Shown here piece by piece: positions 8,177 through 16,610 of a DNA stretch of 44,033 nt (position 1 is its first letter; the number at the start of each line of letters is the position of its first letter). Under the pieces are notes generated by a model. It did no database searches and had not been told where the DNA came from. It saw only the letters and a program-made list of their open reading frames with translations. Both the position numbers and the translations under genes were made by a program. The stretch is from NCBI RefSeq assembly GCF_010692555.1, contig NZ_JAAHHG010000039.1, forward strand, positions 1 through 44,033. Direction: 5' to 3'. Source of the DNA: Okeania sp. SIO3B5. GTDB taxonomy: Bacteria > Cyanobacteriota > Cyanobacteriia > Cyanobacteriales > Microcoleaceae.

Positions 8177-8630
8177 TATATAGATCTCAAATGGGTTCTA
8201 TAAGAACAATCTGATATAAAGCAAGGAAAGAGTTGGTTAGGACAGAGATTGATGATGAACCTGAGATAGAGAAAAGCTTTTACCACTGTTCCCTGTTCCC
8301 AACTCCGGTGTTCCCAGCTCCGGTGTTCCCTGTTCCCTGCTATATCTAAAATATTAGGATAGCGCCGATCGTAAACTGGTGCATTGTGAGTAACTTTCAT
8401 TTCAGCTATAGACTTTTTTTTCTTTATCTATACTGACTTTTAAACATTTTATCCGAAATAAAATGTATCAGTTATCAGTAAAACAAAAACTTTTGACTTT
8501 TTATTTTTGACTTTTGCTTTAATGAAAAGTATCTATTTTGACAGCAAGAAAACTATAAATTACACAAATTTCTGCTTTACATTATTCCCAAAGTTCTTTA
8601 TATTTATTTTATAATCAATAAAGATATGTA
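8177..8630. other. Gene-free stretch
   Basis: No credible gene. A short interval (about 8285-8337) holds CCCTGTT and CCAGCTCCGGTGTTC tandem units; the same CCGGTGTTCCCAG unit recurs at about 30182-30212. The rest is A+T-rich with no recognisable signal. Confidence 0.3.
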
Positions 8631-8994
8631 GTCAGGAATCCCAGGACTAAAGTTCAAGGGGTTGGACAGACGGCTCGAAGTCTTTGCCAGCCAACACCTG
8701 ACTAGCCTTATACCTTTGCAGTCTAAGTTACAGGTCAGTGTTAAAGTTCCTATCTTGAGATGCTCTGCCAGTCCCATGCTCTAGAACTCAATGGTTAAAC
8801 AGGCATAGTTGGTTAAGCCAGTACCTTTGACATAGTACCGACCTATAGCATTGTCATTTCGGCTGCCGATCTTTATTTATCCCCTAGCTAAAGCTAAGGG
8901 TAGTCTTCAAATATAAGATAAGAAATTCCCAGGGGCATTTACTGCCGAGGGAATAGTGAGCTGTGCCGTACAGCCAGTATTGGTTAATCCAATA
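8631..8994 (+). ncRNA. Candidate structured RNA or leader upstream of the 88-codon gene
   Basis: This stretch is visibly richer in G+C than its surroundings and has a chain of paired segments. GTCAGG (8631) pairs with CCTGAC (8697), enclosing GTTGG/CCAAC and AGAC/GTCT. CCCCTAGCT/AGCTAAGGG (8881-8900) pairs with one mismatch. TTCCC+GGCA pairs with TGCC+GGGAA (8926-8953). GCTGT/ACAGC (8960-8974) and TATTGG/CCAATA (8978-8994) follow. It ends about 70 bp before the ATG at 9065. It does not match RNase P RNA, tmRNA, SRP RNA or a cobalamin riboswitch. The strand is a guess, since hairpins read on both, and a decayed mobile-element end is the main alternative. Confidence 0.3.
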
Positions 8995-9064
8995 TCAAGA
9001 TAAAAGCTGTTTCATTTTTCTACAGTTTTTTTCGTACGGTTTACAAATTACTGAAGTATTTTAG

Positions 9065-9331
9065 ATGAATAATATAGAATCTGTCGCAATTGAACGGTTT
9101 CAGACTCAGAGTCCTATAGATTTAGACAGTTGTCAGTTAAACCGCGAGTTAGTTGGGTCTAGGGTAGTAATGGTGATTGACTGCCCGTCTACAGAAAAGT
9201 GCCATCAGCTTTGGCGCGATCGCTACCTATTAATGCGTCGGTGTTTAGATTTATGGTTAGCTCATCAAATCGTAATTAGTTATAAGGGACATCCTTATGG
9301 TCGTACTCCAATGCGTCAATCTTTAGCCTGA
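9065..9331 (+). CDS. Small conserved-looking protein of unknown function
   Basis: 88 residues, not recognised. It begins with ATG and ends before a hairpin followed by T-rich DNA (9403-9443), which fits a short transcription unit. The chain has a central hydrophobic strand (SRVVMVIDCPS), a W/R-rich helical stretch (CHQLWRDRYLLMRRCLDLWLAHQIVISY) and a basic C-terminus (GHPYGRTPMRQ). There is no signal peptide or membrane span. A HIP1 site lies inside the reading frame, and codon use looks like a real cyanobacterial gene rather than a chance frame. Its neighbours are all repeats, so context gives no function. Confidence 0.6.
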   Translation: MNNIESVAIERFQTQSPIDLDSCQLNRELVGSRVVMVIDCPSTEKCHQLWRDRYLLMRRCLDLWLAHQIVISYKGHPYGRTPMRQSLA

Positions 9332-9402
9332 TTATTTTTTGAGTTAGATTATATTTATAGCAATTTTCATACTGATGAGGCGCTATATAAATCATACCTG
9401 GC

Positions 9403-9443
9403 GGTGCGCAGTGACGCACCGTTATTATTTTTTGTAAATTTTT
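9403..9443 (+). terminator. Putative intrinsic terminator after the 88-codon gene
   Basis: GGTGCG-CAGTGA-CGCACC (9403-9420) is a perfect 6-bp stem, followed by a T-rich tract (GTTATTATTTTTTG). It lies 72 bp past the stop codon. Confidence 0.5.
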
Positions 9444-9448
9444 AGTTA

Positions 9449-9539
9449 CAGGACTTACGGAAAAGCACTAATTATAGTGGTTGCATTGGCAACAATGAAC
9501 AATTTATACACTAGATGTAGCGGTGCTGCGTAAGTCCTG
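9449..9539. mobile_element. MITE with CAGGACTTACG ends
   Basis: CAGGACTTACG at 9449-9459 is matched by CGTAAGTCCTG at 9529-9539, giving 91 bp in total. GTTA occurs immediately left and one base away on the right, compatible with a short target duplication. These ends are common on IS and MITE elements in cyanobacteria. Confidence 0.6.
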
Positions 9540-10190
9540 AGTTAGAAATAATTTTGTTAAAAATTTGAAACTATTACTCCTATTGTCTATTGCTTTAATA
9601 TTTTCTATACAACAGGAAATAGGGAATAGGAAATAGGGAATAAAATATACTTTTGTATTTGAGCAGTCAATCTAAAAATAATTTTTCCTACTATTTAAAC
9701 TGACTATCAAATATACAATTAATTTTGCTTGACTACTTAGTAAAAATATATAAAGGAAAGTTGAAATAAGTAAATTTTGGATGTACTTTCTCAGACTAAC
9801 GCTTATTAAAAACTTATTTCTGGCTACTATATCGCGATGATTCTTACTATAAATCAGGAATCTAGTTGTGAGAATTGAGATGTTCCTTAAAAGTATAGAA
9901 TATAGCAATTATGATATTCATATAATCTGTTTTTTTTCTTCTTCTCTGTTCCCTGTTCCCTGTTCCCTAAAAGTTAGCAATATCTCACAACTCAAGTCAT
10001 ATTCCTATATATAATTATTCAAAGTTTATTCTAAATAATAAATACTCAAAAAGAGAGAAGTGTTAAATAATTTGTCAAAAATTCAAGCATATAGATAAAA
10101 AGTATGAAATTGTTACTGATAACTGATAACTGATAACTGATAACTGAGATGACCCATTTTTCCTGATTTCAAGATATTTCAAGATATTTT
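9540..10190. repeat. Gene-free stretch with a TGTGAGA-family repeat and heptamers
   Basis: A dispersed repeat at about 9849-10008 runs from AATCAGGAATCTAGTTGTGAGAATTG to CAATATCTCACAACTCAAGTCAT, with CCCTGTT heptamers inside; it is related to 16257-16422. GATAACT heptamers occupy 10117-10146 just before the McrB-like gene. No gene recognised. Confidence 0.45.
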
Positions 10191-11276
10191 ATGCACAACG
10201 AAAATATAACTGCTAAACCTATTCAGAAAATTCTATTTGGCAGTCCAGGTACAGGCAAAAGTTATAAAGTGCGAGAGATAGCAACTAATTCGTTGGGAAT
10301 TAAATGGCATGAACAAACAAAATCATTAGAAAACACAATTAAAACAGTTTTTCATCCTGAATATACTTATGCTGATTTTGTCGGAAAATTATTGCCACAG
10401 ACTATCGGTAGTTCGGTTATATATAAATTTTATCAAGGTCATTTTTTACGAGCATTAGGATTAGCTTACAAAAATTTAATTAATAATAGTAATGAGAATG
10501 TGCTGTTAGTAATTGACGAATTAAACCGAGGTAATGCTGCTGCTATATTCGGTCCTATTTTTCAATTATTAGATAGAGAAACAGATGATTGGTCAACTTA
10601 TGATGTTAATTTATCAGAGTTAGAAATAGTGGCTTTGTTAGGATCTATGGGGTATGATGCTCAAACAACTGATAAAAATATACAAGTGGATGGAAGTAAT
10701 TTTGATGTTTTTTGTAAGATGACAAAGATGAATTTAGAGATGAGTGATAATCAGGATGGTTTAAGGGTATTAGAAAATTTGACAAGTCAGAGAATTTCTA
10801 TTCCTAGAAATTTATCAATTATTGCGACGATTAATACTTCGGATGAGTCGATTTATTATCTGGATAGTGCCTTCAAGCGGAGATGGGATTGGGAATATGT
10901 GGATGTGCCTGGTTATGGAATAGAAAAAATTAAAGATGTAGCGATCGAGGGTAGGGATGAGAAATGGGTTTCTTTTGTGAATAAGTTGAATGATTTTATT
11001 AAGGTCAATCATCATCTAATTCGTCGCATTGAAGATAAACAAATTGGGGTTTGGTTTTTGAAGTCTGAAGATAATCAAGTTACTAAAGAATCTATAGAGA
11101 ATAAGTTAATGTTTTATCTGTGGGATAGTGTATTTCCTAGAGATAGAAGACCTTTGGAAGATTTATTATCAAAAGGGGATAAACAAAGTATTAAATTAAT
11201 TACATATTCTGATTTTATTGCTTTATCTGATGATTTTATTGATGCGATTATTTCTTGTGAATGGTTGACTTTTTAA
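10191..11276 (+). CDS. McrB-like AAA+ NTPase (restriction/defence)
   Basis: 361 residues comprising one AAA+ module. Walker A is GSPGTGKS (17-24), Walker B LLVIDELNRGN (about 105-115), sensor-1 IATINTSD (about 210-217), followed by YYLDSAFKRRW with the arginine-finger region. The DELNRGN and INTSD signatures are specific to the McrB/LlaJI.R1 group, which hydrolyses GTP and drives a partner McrC-type nuclease. There is no N-terminal DNA-recognition domain (such as DUF3578 or EVE), so it is much shorter than E. coli McrB and specificity must lie elsewhere. The expected nuclease partner is 2 kb downstream on the same strand. That distance is unusual, since the pair normally overlaps, and the interval is full of repeats. 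Confidence 0.92.
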   Translation: MHNENITAKPIQKILFGSPGTGKSYKVREIATNSLGIKWHEQTKSLENTIKTVFHPEYTYADFVGKLLPQTIGSSVIYKFYQGHFLRALGLAYKNLINNSNENVLLVIDELNRGNAAAIFGPIFQLLDRETDDWSTYDVNLSELEIVALLGSMGYDAQTTDKNIQVDGSNFDVFCKMTKMNLEMSDNQDGLRVLENLTSQRISIPRNLSIIATINTSDESIYYLDSAFKRRWDWEYVDVPGYGIEKIKDVAIEGRDEKWVSFVNKLNDFIKVNHHLIRRIEDKQIGVWFLKSEDNQVTKESIENKLMFYLWDSVFPRDRRPLEDLLSKGDKQSIKLITYSDFIALSDDFIDAIISCEWLTF

Positions 11277-11851
11277 CTGATTTTATTTTTGGCTGTTTAT
11301 AGAGGATATTTAATACAGAAAAAGGTAGAGGATAGAAGGAAAGAGTTCAATAATTTAGAATTAATAATTTAGAATTACCTCTCCTTTTCAAGGAGAGGAT
11401 TGGGTTAAAAGGAATTTTTTTCTTCTCTTGGTCGATTGGATATGGCGAGGAGACTCACTCTTATCAGAGCCGCTCCGCTTTATATGTTGCGGAGCAAAAC
11501 GCCATCCCTCGACCGCTTTTTTCTCCATTAATGGAGAGGCTTTATACCTTAATTTTTCGGTAGGATTTTCAACCAGATTTAGTATTATAAAAATTGTTAC
11601 TTAATTTGCTCGTAATTTCTTTAACAATTTCTCGATCGCTTGAGTTTTTTTTACAACTGATAACTGATAACTGAAATGACCTGTTTTAGCAGATTTGGTG
11701 GTAACAATTACCCAATTATTAGAAACCAGTAATTAAAGGTATAGTTGGCAGTAGTTTTACCGATAAATTGTGGTTTAAAGCCTCCCCTTTTAAGAGGAAA
11801 AAGAAAAAAAAATTCCTTTGAGTCAATCCTCTTATTTTCAAGGAGAGGTAA
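11277..11851. repeat. Gene-free stretch after the McrB-like gene
   Basis: No gene. It holds two copies of a dispersed sequence built on CCTCTCCTTTTCAAGGAGAGG (11381-11401; related sequence at 11776-11850) and GATAACT heptamers near 11657. A GC-rich hairpin GCTCCGC...GCGGAGC lies at about 11472-11496. The inverted copies suggest repeated element insertion. Confidence 0.4.
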
Positions 11852-12099
11852 TTAGGGCTTGCTGATTAAATCTAAAAGCATTAATATATAAATACTTTAG
11901 CCTTTTTGGGGTAGAAAAAAGTGCCTTGTATCACGTCTAAAACGCTCAAAAAGTTAGTATTTTAGGCACATAGTTGGGCAGAAAAGTCAAGGGACAATTC
12001 TTACTCCTATCTCCTCGCTTATTCCCATTTATTCTGTCTCCTGTCTCGAGTATAGCTGTCTCCTACCCAAGCAAAAAGACTTTTTTCAGCAAACCCTAA
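11852..12099. mobile_element. MITE, TTAGGGTTTGCTGA family, copy 2 (inverted)
   Basis: TTAGGGCTTGCTGATTAAATC on the left and GACTTTTTTCAGCAAACCCTAA on the right. Interior landmarks run in the opposite direction to copy 1 (CTCAAAAAGTTAGTATTTTAGGCA, then GTCTCCTGTCTC). About 248 bp, uninterrupted, the cleanest copy in the window. Confidence 0.75.
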
Positions 12100-12129
12100 T
12101 TATTGATTATTAATTATTAATTGTTTAAA

Positions 12130-12465
12130 CTCCTCTGAATTGAATTTAAAGGTAGTTGAAATGTTGTCAAATTTCTTCAATAAATTAAAGTGAAAATGAT
12201 TTGCTCTGATGGGGATAATCATGGCGCTCTACTACTACCAGGTGCAATAATTCTTATATTTTTTGTTGATACTAACTCTTGCCGTTGTTCGTGTAGTTTT
12301 ATTGCTTGTATCTAATAATTTTTCTCTTTATTCATACTTAATTCTCAGTAAATGTTGCGATCGAATTGAGGATGACTGTGGATATGTTCTAATATACTAC
12401 TGATAATTTCTAGACCAAAATAAGATTTTTGATTGTTAGATCGGGATTTATTTTTAGGAGACATC
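12130..12465 (-). other. Possible decayed reading frame, unrecognised
   Basis: On the minus strand an ATG at 12465 opens a 39-codon frame (MSPKNKSRSNNQKSY...FGLEIISSILEHIHSHPQ) ending at TGA/TAA near 12346. Protein-like sequence then continues past stops (IQAIKLHEQRQELVST, then IRIIAPGSSRAP). This could be a short gene plus a relic; the family is not recognised. It lies immediately beside the 60/63-bp tandem repeat. Confidence 0.25.
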
Positions 12466-12475
12466 TAGTAGCTTT

Positions 12476-12798
12476 GTTGCGTATGTCGCAATAGGAGTTT
12501 TTGCTTAGTTTGATATTTTTTTGGTAGTCGGTGGTTTTGTTGCGTATGTCGCAATAGGAGTTTTTGCTTAGTTTGATATTTTTTTGGCAGTCAGTGGTTT
12601 TGTTGCGTATGTCGCAATAGGAGTTTTTGCTCAGTCTGATATTTTTTTGGCAGTCGGTGGTTTTGTTGCGTATGTCGCAATAGGAGTTTTTGCTCAGTCT
12701 GATATTTTGGTAGTCGGTGGTTTTGTTGCGTATGTCGCAATAGGAGTTTTTGCTCAGTCTGATATTTTGGTAGTCGGTGGTTTTGTTGTGGATAAGAA
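12476..12798. repeat. 60/63-bp tandem repeat, five full units
   Basis: Units start at 12476, 12539, 12602, 12665 and 12725 with GTTGCGTATGTCGCAATAGG; a sixth degenerate start is at 12785. The first three units are 63 bp and the last two 60 bp, the difference being three T in a T tract. Because every length is a multiple of three, one frame encodes a repeating hydrophobic 20-mer (VAYVAIGVFAQSDILVVGGF) on plus, but the first two units carry TAG there. The inner sequence TTGCGTATGTCGCAA is nearly palindromic. Confidence 0.85.
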
Positions 12799-12970
12799 GT
12801 GAAGAAGAAATTCATATTTTGGTTTTATAATTACCGATTATCTGAGCTTAATATTAGTCTCTAAATTTATTGCCCTGGTTTATTTCAATCACTAACTATC
12901 TGGACTTAACATTAGTCCCTAAATTTATTTATCTGCTTTAATTCTTCCTTCTTCTCTCTCTTCTAGATAA

Positions 12971-13203
12971 TTATTGCTCTGCTGATTAATTCTAAAAGTA
13001 TTGACTGATATTGGTTTTAGCGTTTTAGACTTGAAAAAAGTACCAGCTTTTCGGTAGAAAAAACTCAAAAAGCTAGTATCTTAGGATGATTATTGCAGGA
13101 AAATAGAGAGACAATTCTTAACTCCTACCTCTTCTAAATTCCCATTTCCCCTGTCTCCTGTCTCCTACCCCAGCAAAAAGACTTTCCATAAGCAAACCCT
13201 AAT
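12971..13203. mobile_element. MITE, TTAGGGTTTGCTGA family, copy 3 (degenerate left end)
   Basis: The right end AAGCAAACCCTAATTA is intact. The left end has drifted (TTGCTCTGCTGATTAATTC). Interior landmarks are in the same orientation as copy 2: CTCAAAAAGCTAGTATCTTAGG, GAGAGACAATTCTTAACTCC and CCTGTCTCCTGTCTCC. It ends 28 bp before the nuclease gene start and may supply part of its upstream region. Confidence 0.6.
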
Positions 13204-13230
13204 TAAACACTTTCTTCCTTCCTCATAAAA

Positions 13231-15081
13231 ATGATAAATTTTGCCGAATTAAAACCTAGAGTTAATACTAAATATTCTTTTGTCGGCATTGAAAAAAAGG
13301 GAGGTAAGTTGATTTTTCATTTACCTAAAGGATTTACTCAGGATGACCCGAATATTAATAAATTTGACTTTAAATGTGAATTATTTTTCAAGCTCTATAA
13401 AGTTATGAAAATTGTGCAAAATATTTATCAAGAAAAAGGATATTTGCAGAAAAATATCAAAATTAATGATCGCGATGGTGTATTAAAACAGGAAGCAGGA
13501 AAAGAAGTTATTATAAACGATAATCAAGAAAGCATTTTTTATAGCAAACTTGATGCCTTAGATAATATTTTAGATGTCTACGATGAATTGAAAATATTAG
13601 CACTTGTCTCTCGTCTTAGTAAATCTGAAACTATAGACTATAGTAAAATTCATCGTTATCTTCACAAATCTACTTTCCTGAATAATGGTGCTATTTTTAT
13701 TGACTCTATTGATATACCTCGCCAACAAATATCTTATGAAGCTTCTGATATTGTGGCTATGTATTGTTATATATTTACTGAGATTAAACAAAAATTAGGC
13801 GAAAATGTTAATCCAGAAATTGCTGCTCTATCTGCTAGGTTTCGGCAAAAGTATATTGGGTATGAATATAGTCTGTTTAGCGAAAACCATTATTCCTTAA
13901 TCATCAATACTTTGACAGATGCTTTAGAAGCAATTGATAACTATACGGCGTTAAAAGACATAGATTATTGGGATTTTTATGATGCGGTTGAGAAATTTTT
14001 ATTTGGGGAATTGGATGATGTAGAAGATGGCAAAATATGGGGATTCAATAATTTTCATAGTGTTTGGGAGGGAATGTGTTTAACTTATCTGCTCAGATAC
14101 ACAAATCCATGTTTTGTCTGTTATCTGAATAGCCGATATATTGCTTCTGAAATAATTGCTCATTTGAATTACAAAAATAGAATTATTGATTTGAGTAAGA
14201 TTTTTCATGTCAACGGTAAGGATATTTTTCCCGATGCTGTAATTATTTCATTTCAGACTAAAAATAATCGCTCAAACTCCACACTCCCAGATTTAATCAG
14301 ACCTACAACTTCATATAAAATTGAAAAAATCAAAAATTGGAATGACTTACAGTACTACACCACCTTTAAATGCAATAAATATCAATTAAAAATTGCCCTT
14401 CTTAATCAAAACCCAGAACTAGAAAACCATACTTTTAACGAGTTAGCTAAATTCTGCAAACTTGAGGGAGATACACTGATAGTTAACTCCTTGCCAAATC
14501 AGTTTTATTCTTATTGGGAAATTTTGGATGACTTTAATCTCGAACAACTACAAATGATGGAAAACTTGAATCACATATTTTATCTAGCTCTTAAATTTGG
14601 CATCTTATCTCCCGATAGATTTTTTCAACGGTTTATTGATTATGTTTTGGGGTCTGAATATCTCCTTAAAGACAACATATTTTATCTGTCTCTCTTTCGG
14701 GATAAGGATAGACTCCGCTCTCTCAAAGAAATCAATCAAAGTTTTAGTAATTTCCTAAATAAAATTATGAATAAAATCTCTATTCAGGTGATTGATATTA
14801 AATATGCCAATTTTGATTATTATCTGAATCTAGGAAACCGAGAGGAAATTAAAAGTCGAAGTATTAGAAAACAATTTGTCTATGAGTATTTGATTCAAAA
14901 TTATCTGGAAAATTATCAAAGTACTGTTAAAAATTGGAGTATTAATAGTGAATTTTGGCTACCTACTTACAGAAAAAATTTACCAGCGCTTACTCCTGGT
15001 ACTAAATATATGGATGATTATGTGAAATTAACGGGGGTTAATATTATGAAAGTTATTGATAGTTATATTGAGGGGAAGTAG
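13231..15081 (+). CDS. LlaJI/McrC-like restriction endonuclease subunit
   Basis: 616 residues. The N-terminal half (to about 260) is mixed alpha/beta, as in McrC/LlaJI.R2 partners that bind the AAA+ ring. The C-terminal half has LlaJI-type landmarks: FNNFHSVWEGMCLTYL (about 273-288), GKDIFPDAVI (about 329-338, probable catalytic Asp), then VIDIKYANFDYYL (about 525-537; D-x-K of the PD-(D/E)XK core) and SIRKQFVYEYLIQNYL. Between the two catalytic elements sit roughly 185 residues, longer than a normal core, suggesting an inserted subdomain (starting near NRSNSTLPDLIRPTTS). Paired with the McrB-like gene at 10191-11276 it would make a GTP-driven restriction system. No methyltransferase is present, which fits an McrBC-type, modification-dependent logic or a decayed LlaJI locus. 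Confidence 0.78.
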   Translation: MINFAELKPRVNTKYSFVGIEKKGGKLIFHLPKGFTQDDPNINKFDFKCELFFKLYKVMKIVQNIYQEKGYLQKNIKINDRDGVLKQEAGKEVIINDNQESIFYSKLDALDNILDVYDELKILALVSRLSKSETIDYSKIHRYLHKSTFLNNGAIFIDSIDIPRQQISYEASDIVAMYCYIFTEIKQKLGENVNPEIAALSARFRQKYIGYEYSLFSENHYSLIINTLTDALEAIDNYTALKDIDYWDFYDAVEKFLFGELDDVEDGKIWGFNNFHSVWEGMCLTYLLRYTNPCFVCYLNSRYIASEIIAHLNYKNRIIDLSKIFHVNGKDIFPDAVIISFQTKNNRSNSTLPDLIRPTTSYKIEKIKNWNDLQYYTTFKCNKYQLKIALLNQNPELENHTFNELAKFCKLEGDTLIVNSLPNQFYSYWEILDDFNLEQLQMMENLNHIFYLALKFGILSPDRFFQRFIDYVLGSEYLLKDNIFYLSLFRDKDRLRSLKEINQSFSNFLNKIMNKISIQVIDIKYANFDYYLNLGNREEIKSRSIRKQFVYEYLIQNYLENYQSTVKNWSINSEFWLPTYRKNLPALTPGTKYMDDYVKLTGVNIMKVIDSYIEGK

Positions 15082-15161
15082 GGGAGTGGGGGAGTGAGGA
15101 GTAGGGGAGAAATAAACATAAGAATAATTAACATTATAAGTGCTTTCAGCATAAAGGATTT

Positions 15162-15692
15162 AGCGATCGCTTTTTCATATTACTGTTTTGATTGTGAGCT
15201 GCTGTTTTTGCATTGAATAAAAAGTCATGCGTAGGGGCGAACGACCCCCAACGGTACTTATACTATCATCATTTTTTTTGACGTGCAATGAGAAATCCAA
15301 CCTTTTTTCGGTGCTTCGTGCAATGACAGTTGTGGGTTTAAATTTGGGAGCTTGGCAATGACGATTTTGATGAGTGGCGGTCGTCGAATTTTACTCATCT
15401 ATATTAGCGATCGCTTTTCCATTTTACTGTGTTTATAGTGAGCTGCTGTTTTTGCGTTGAATAAAAAGTCATGCGTAGGGGCGAACAACCCCCAACTATA
15501 CTTAGACTATCATCATTTTTTTCCACGTGCAATGAGAAATCCAACCTTTTTTCGGTGCTTCGTGCAATGACAGTTGTGGGTTCAAACTTGGGTGTCTAGA
15601 AATAACGAAATGAGTAGCGAGGGTGGAATTTTGGTAATTATATTTAGCGATCGCTTTTCCATTTTACTGTGTTTATAGTGAGCTGCTGATTT
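15162..15692. repeat. Long direct repeat, units of 254 and 230 bp plus a partial third
   Basis: Units start with a HIP1-containing AGCGATCGC at 15162, 15416 and 15646. Shared blocks are GTGAGCTGCTGTTTTTGC, AAAAAGTCATGCGTAGGGGCG, AATGAGAAATCCAACC and CGGTGCTTCGTGCAATGACA. The third copy stops after GTGAGCTGCTG at 15692, directly before the ATG of the next gene. No coding sequence in the units. Confidence 0.8.
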
Positions 15693-15693
15693 T

Positions 15694-16170
15694 ATGATTG
15701 ATAAAGAATTATATGACTCTGATTTTATGATTGATAAAGAATTATATGATTTGCTAAGTTATGAGAATGTTTTGTATTTTTACCCCCATACTATGCTGGA
15801 AAATAAAATTGATAGTATTATGGAGAATAAAATTGAACTAGAATTTAAACGAGAATTACAAAAACTAAAATCTGAACTGCCACAGTCTAATCAACCAAAG
15901 GAAAATTTTCGGGCATCATGGAGAAGGAAACGTCCAGTTTGGAGTGATAAATTAAGAAATTTAATAATTAAATATCGCAATATTTGTCACGATTGGCAGT
16001 TGAATAATTATGATTTCTTAGTCTTAAAAGAGTATTATCATGCCAATGTTTTACTTCTAAATTGCCTCAACAGCGATTGCTATGTCAGTCGAGAAGTTCG
16101 ACAAGAAATAGAAGACACTTTATTATTACCAACTACTGAAATACAAAAACGCAAAACAGCAAGTCTCTAG
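15694..16170 (+). pseudogene. Orphan C-terminal segment of a NACHT-type NTPase
   Basis: 158 residues. From about residue 68 on (FRASWRRKRPVWSDKLRNL, then YRNICHDWQL, LKEYYHANVLLLNCLNSDCYV and EVRQEIEDTLLLPTTEI) it matches the C-terminal helical domain that closes many cyanobacterial NACHT conflict-system NTPases. No Walker motifs or sensor repeats are present, and upstream DNA is direct repeats, so the N-terminal 600+ residues are missing. The N-terminus has a 33-bp tandem duplication giving MIDKELYDSDFMIDKELYD, with two in-frame ATGs (15694 and 15727). It could be a remnant, or an expressed stand-alone helical domain; remnant is likelier. It lies on the same strand as the LlaJI/McrC-like gene, in a defence-gene neighbourhood. 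Confidence 0.65.
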
Positions 16171-16256
16171 TGATAAACATTCTCTAATTCCAGCAAAATC
16201 TCAATCAAAATCCAACTCCAAAATTGGCAATGTTTTGTTCAACTAAGGATTCATAT

Positions 16257-16422
16257 ATAGCAATCAGGAATCAGATGTGAGAATTGAAGTTTTCCTTTAA
16301 AGCATAGAATATAGCAGTTTTCTTATTCTTATATTTTCGTTTTTTCCCTCCATACCTATTCCCTCCATACCTAAAACAAAAGTCTCCAATATCTCACAAC
16401 TAAAATCATATTACTATAGAGA
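16257..16422. mobile_element. Dispersed TIR-like repeat, TGTGAGA family
   Basis: TATAGCAATCAGGAATCAG...TGTGAGAATTG on the left and CAATATCTCACAACTAAAATC...TACTATA on the right form imperfect inverted ends. The middle holds a CCTCCATACCTATTC tandem. Related copies are at about 9849-10008 and, partially, 2928-3052. Confidence 0.5.
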
Positions 16423-16449
16423 GAATGTGGGAGACATAAGGTGACAGTT

Positions 16450-16610
16450 CCCGTCGCTAAATCGGAGATTATAGCGCGGGCTTCTCGTTGACTCCCGGCA
16501 ACCCGGCGGACATTTCACGTTCGCGCAGCGGCTCCGCAGGAGCAACTTTGGTTTTACTTCCCCGTGCTGCCCCACCGGAGAAGGAGTAGAAAAAATCTCG
16601 CTCTACCTAT
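16450..16610 (-). pseudogene. tnpB 3' relic with terminal hairpin
   Basis: The hairpin CCCGTCGCTA...TAGCGCGGG (16450-16480) has loop AATCGGAGAT, matching other tnpB-element ends here. Minus-strand translation next to it reads APAEPLREREMSAGLP and NEKPAL, with TAA at 16469-16471 in the loop. This is the kind of tail seen after the TnpB zinc finger. Sequence beyond about 16610 no longer reads as TnpB. Confidence 0.5.

Noticed and set aside
8176-8400. 74-codon minus-strand frame
   Set aside because: Crosses CCCTGTT-type tandem repeats and gives repeated EHRSWEHRSW; chance frame.
8631-9040. Group II intron domain V
   Set aside because: AAGCTGT...TACGGTTT near 9005-9040 can pair like the base of domain V, but the upper stem and tetraloop are absent and no intron ORF is nearby.
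9672-9908. 78-codon minus-strand frame
   Set aside because: A+T-rich sequence overlapping a dispersed repeat, with no start context and a composition typical of random low-GC frames.
12476-12798. CRISPR array
   Set aside because: The units repeat over their whole length; there is no variable spacer.
12584-12815. Frames on both strands through the 60/63-bp repeat (72 and 74 codons)
   Set aside because: They exist only because unit lengths are multiples of three. The first units carry stops on plus, and no start signal is seen. Kept as a repeat, with the coding idea noted as a finding.
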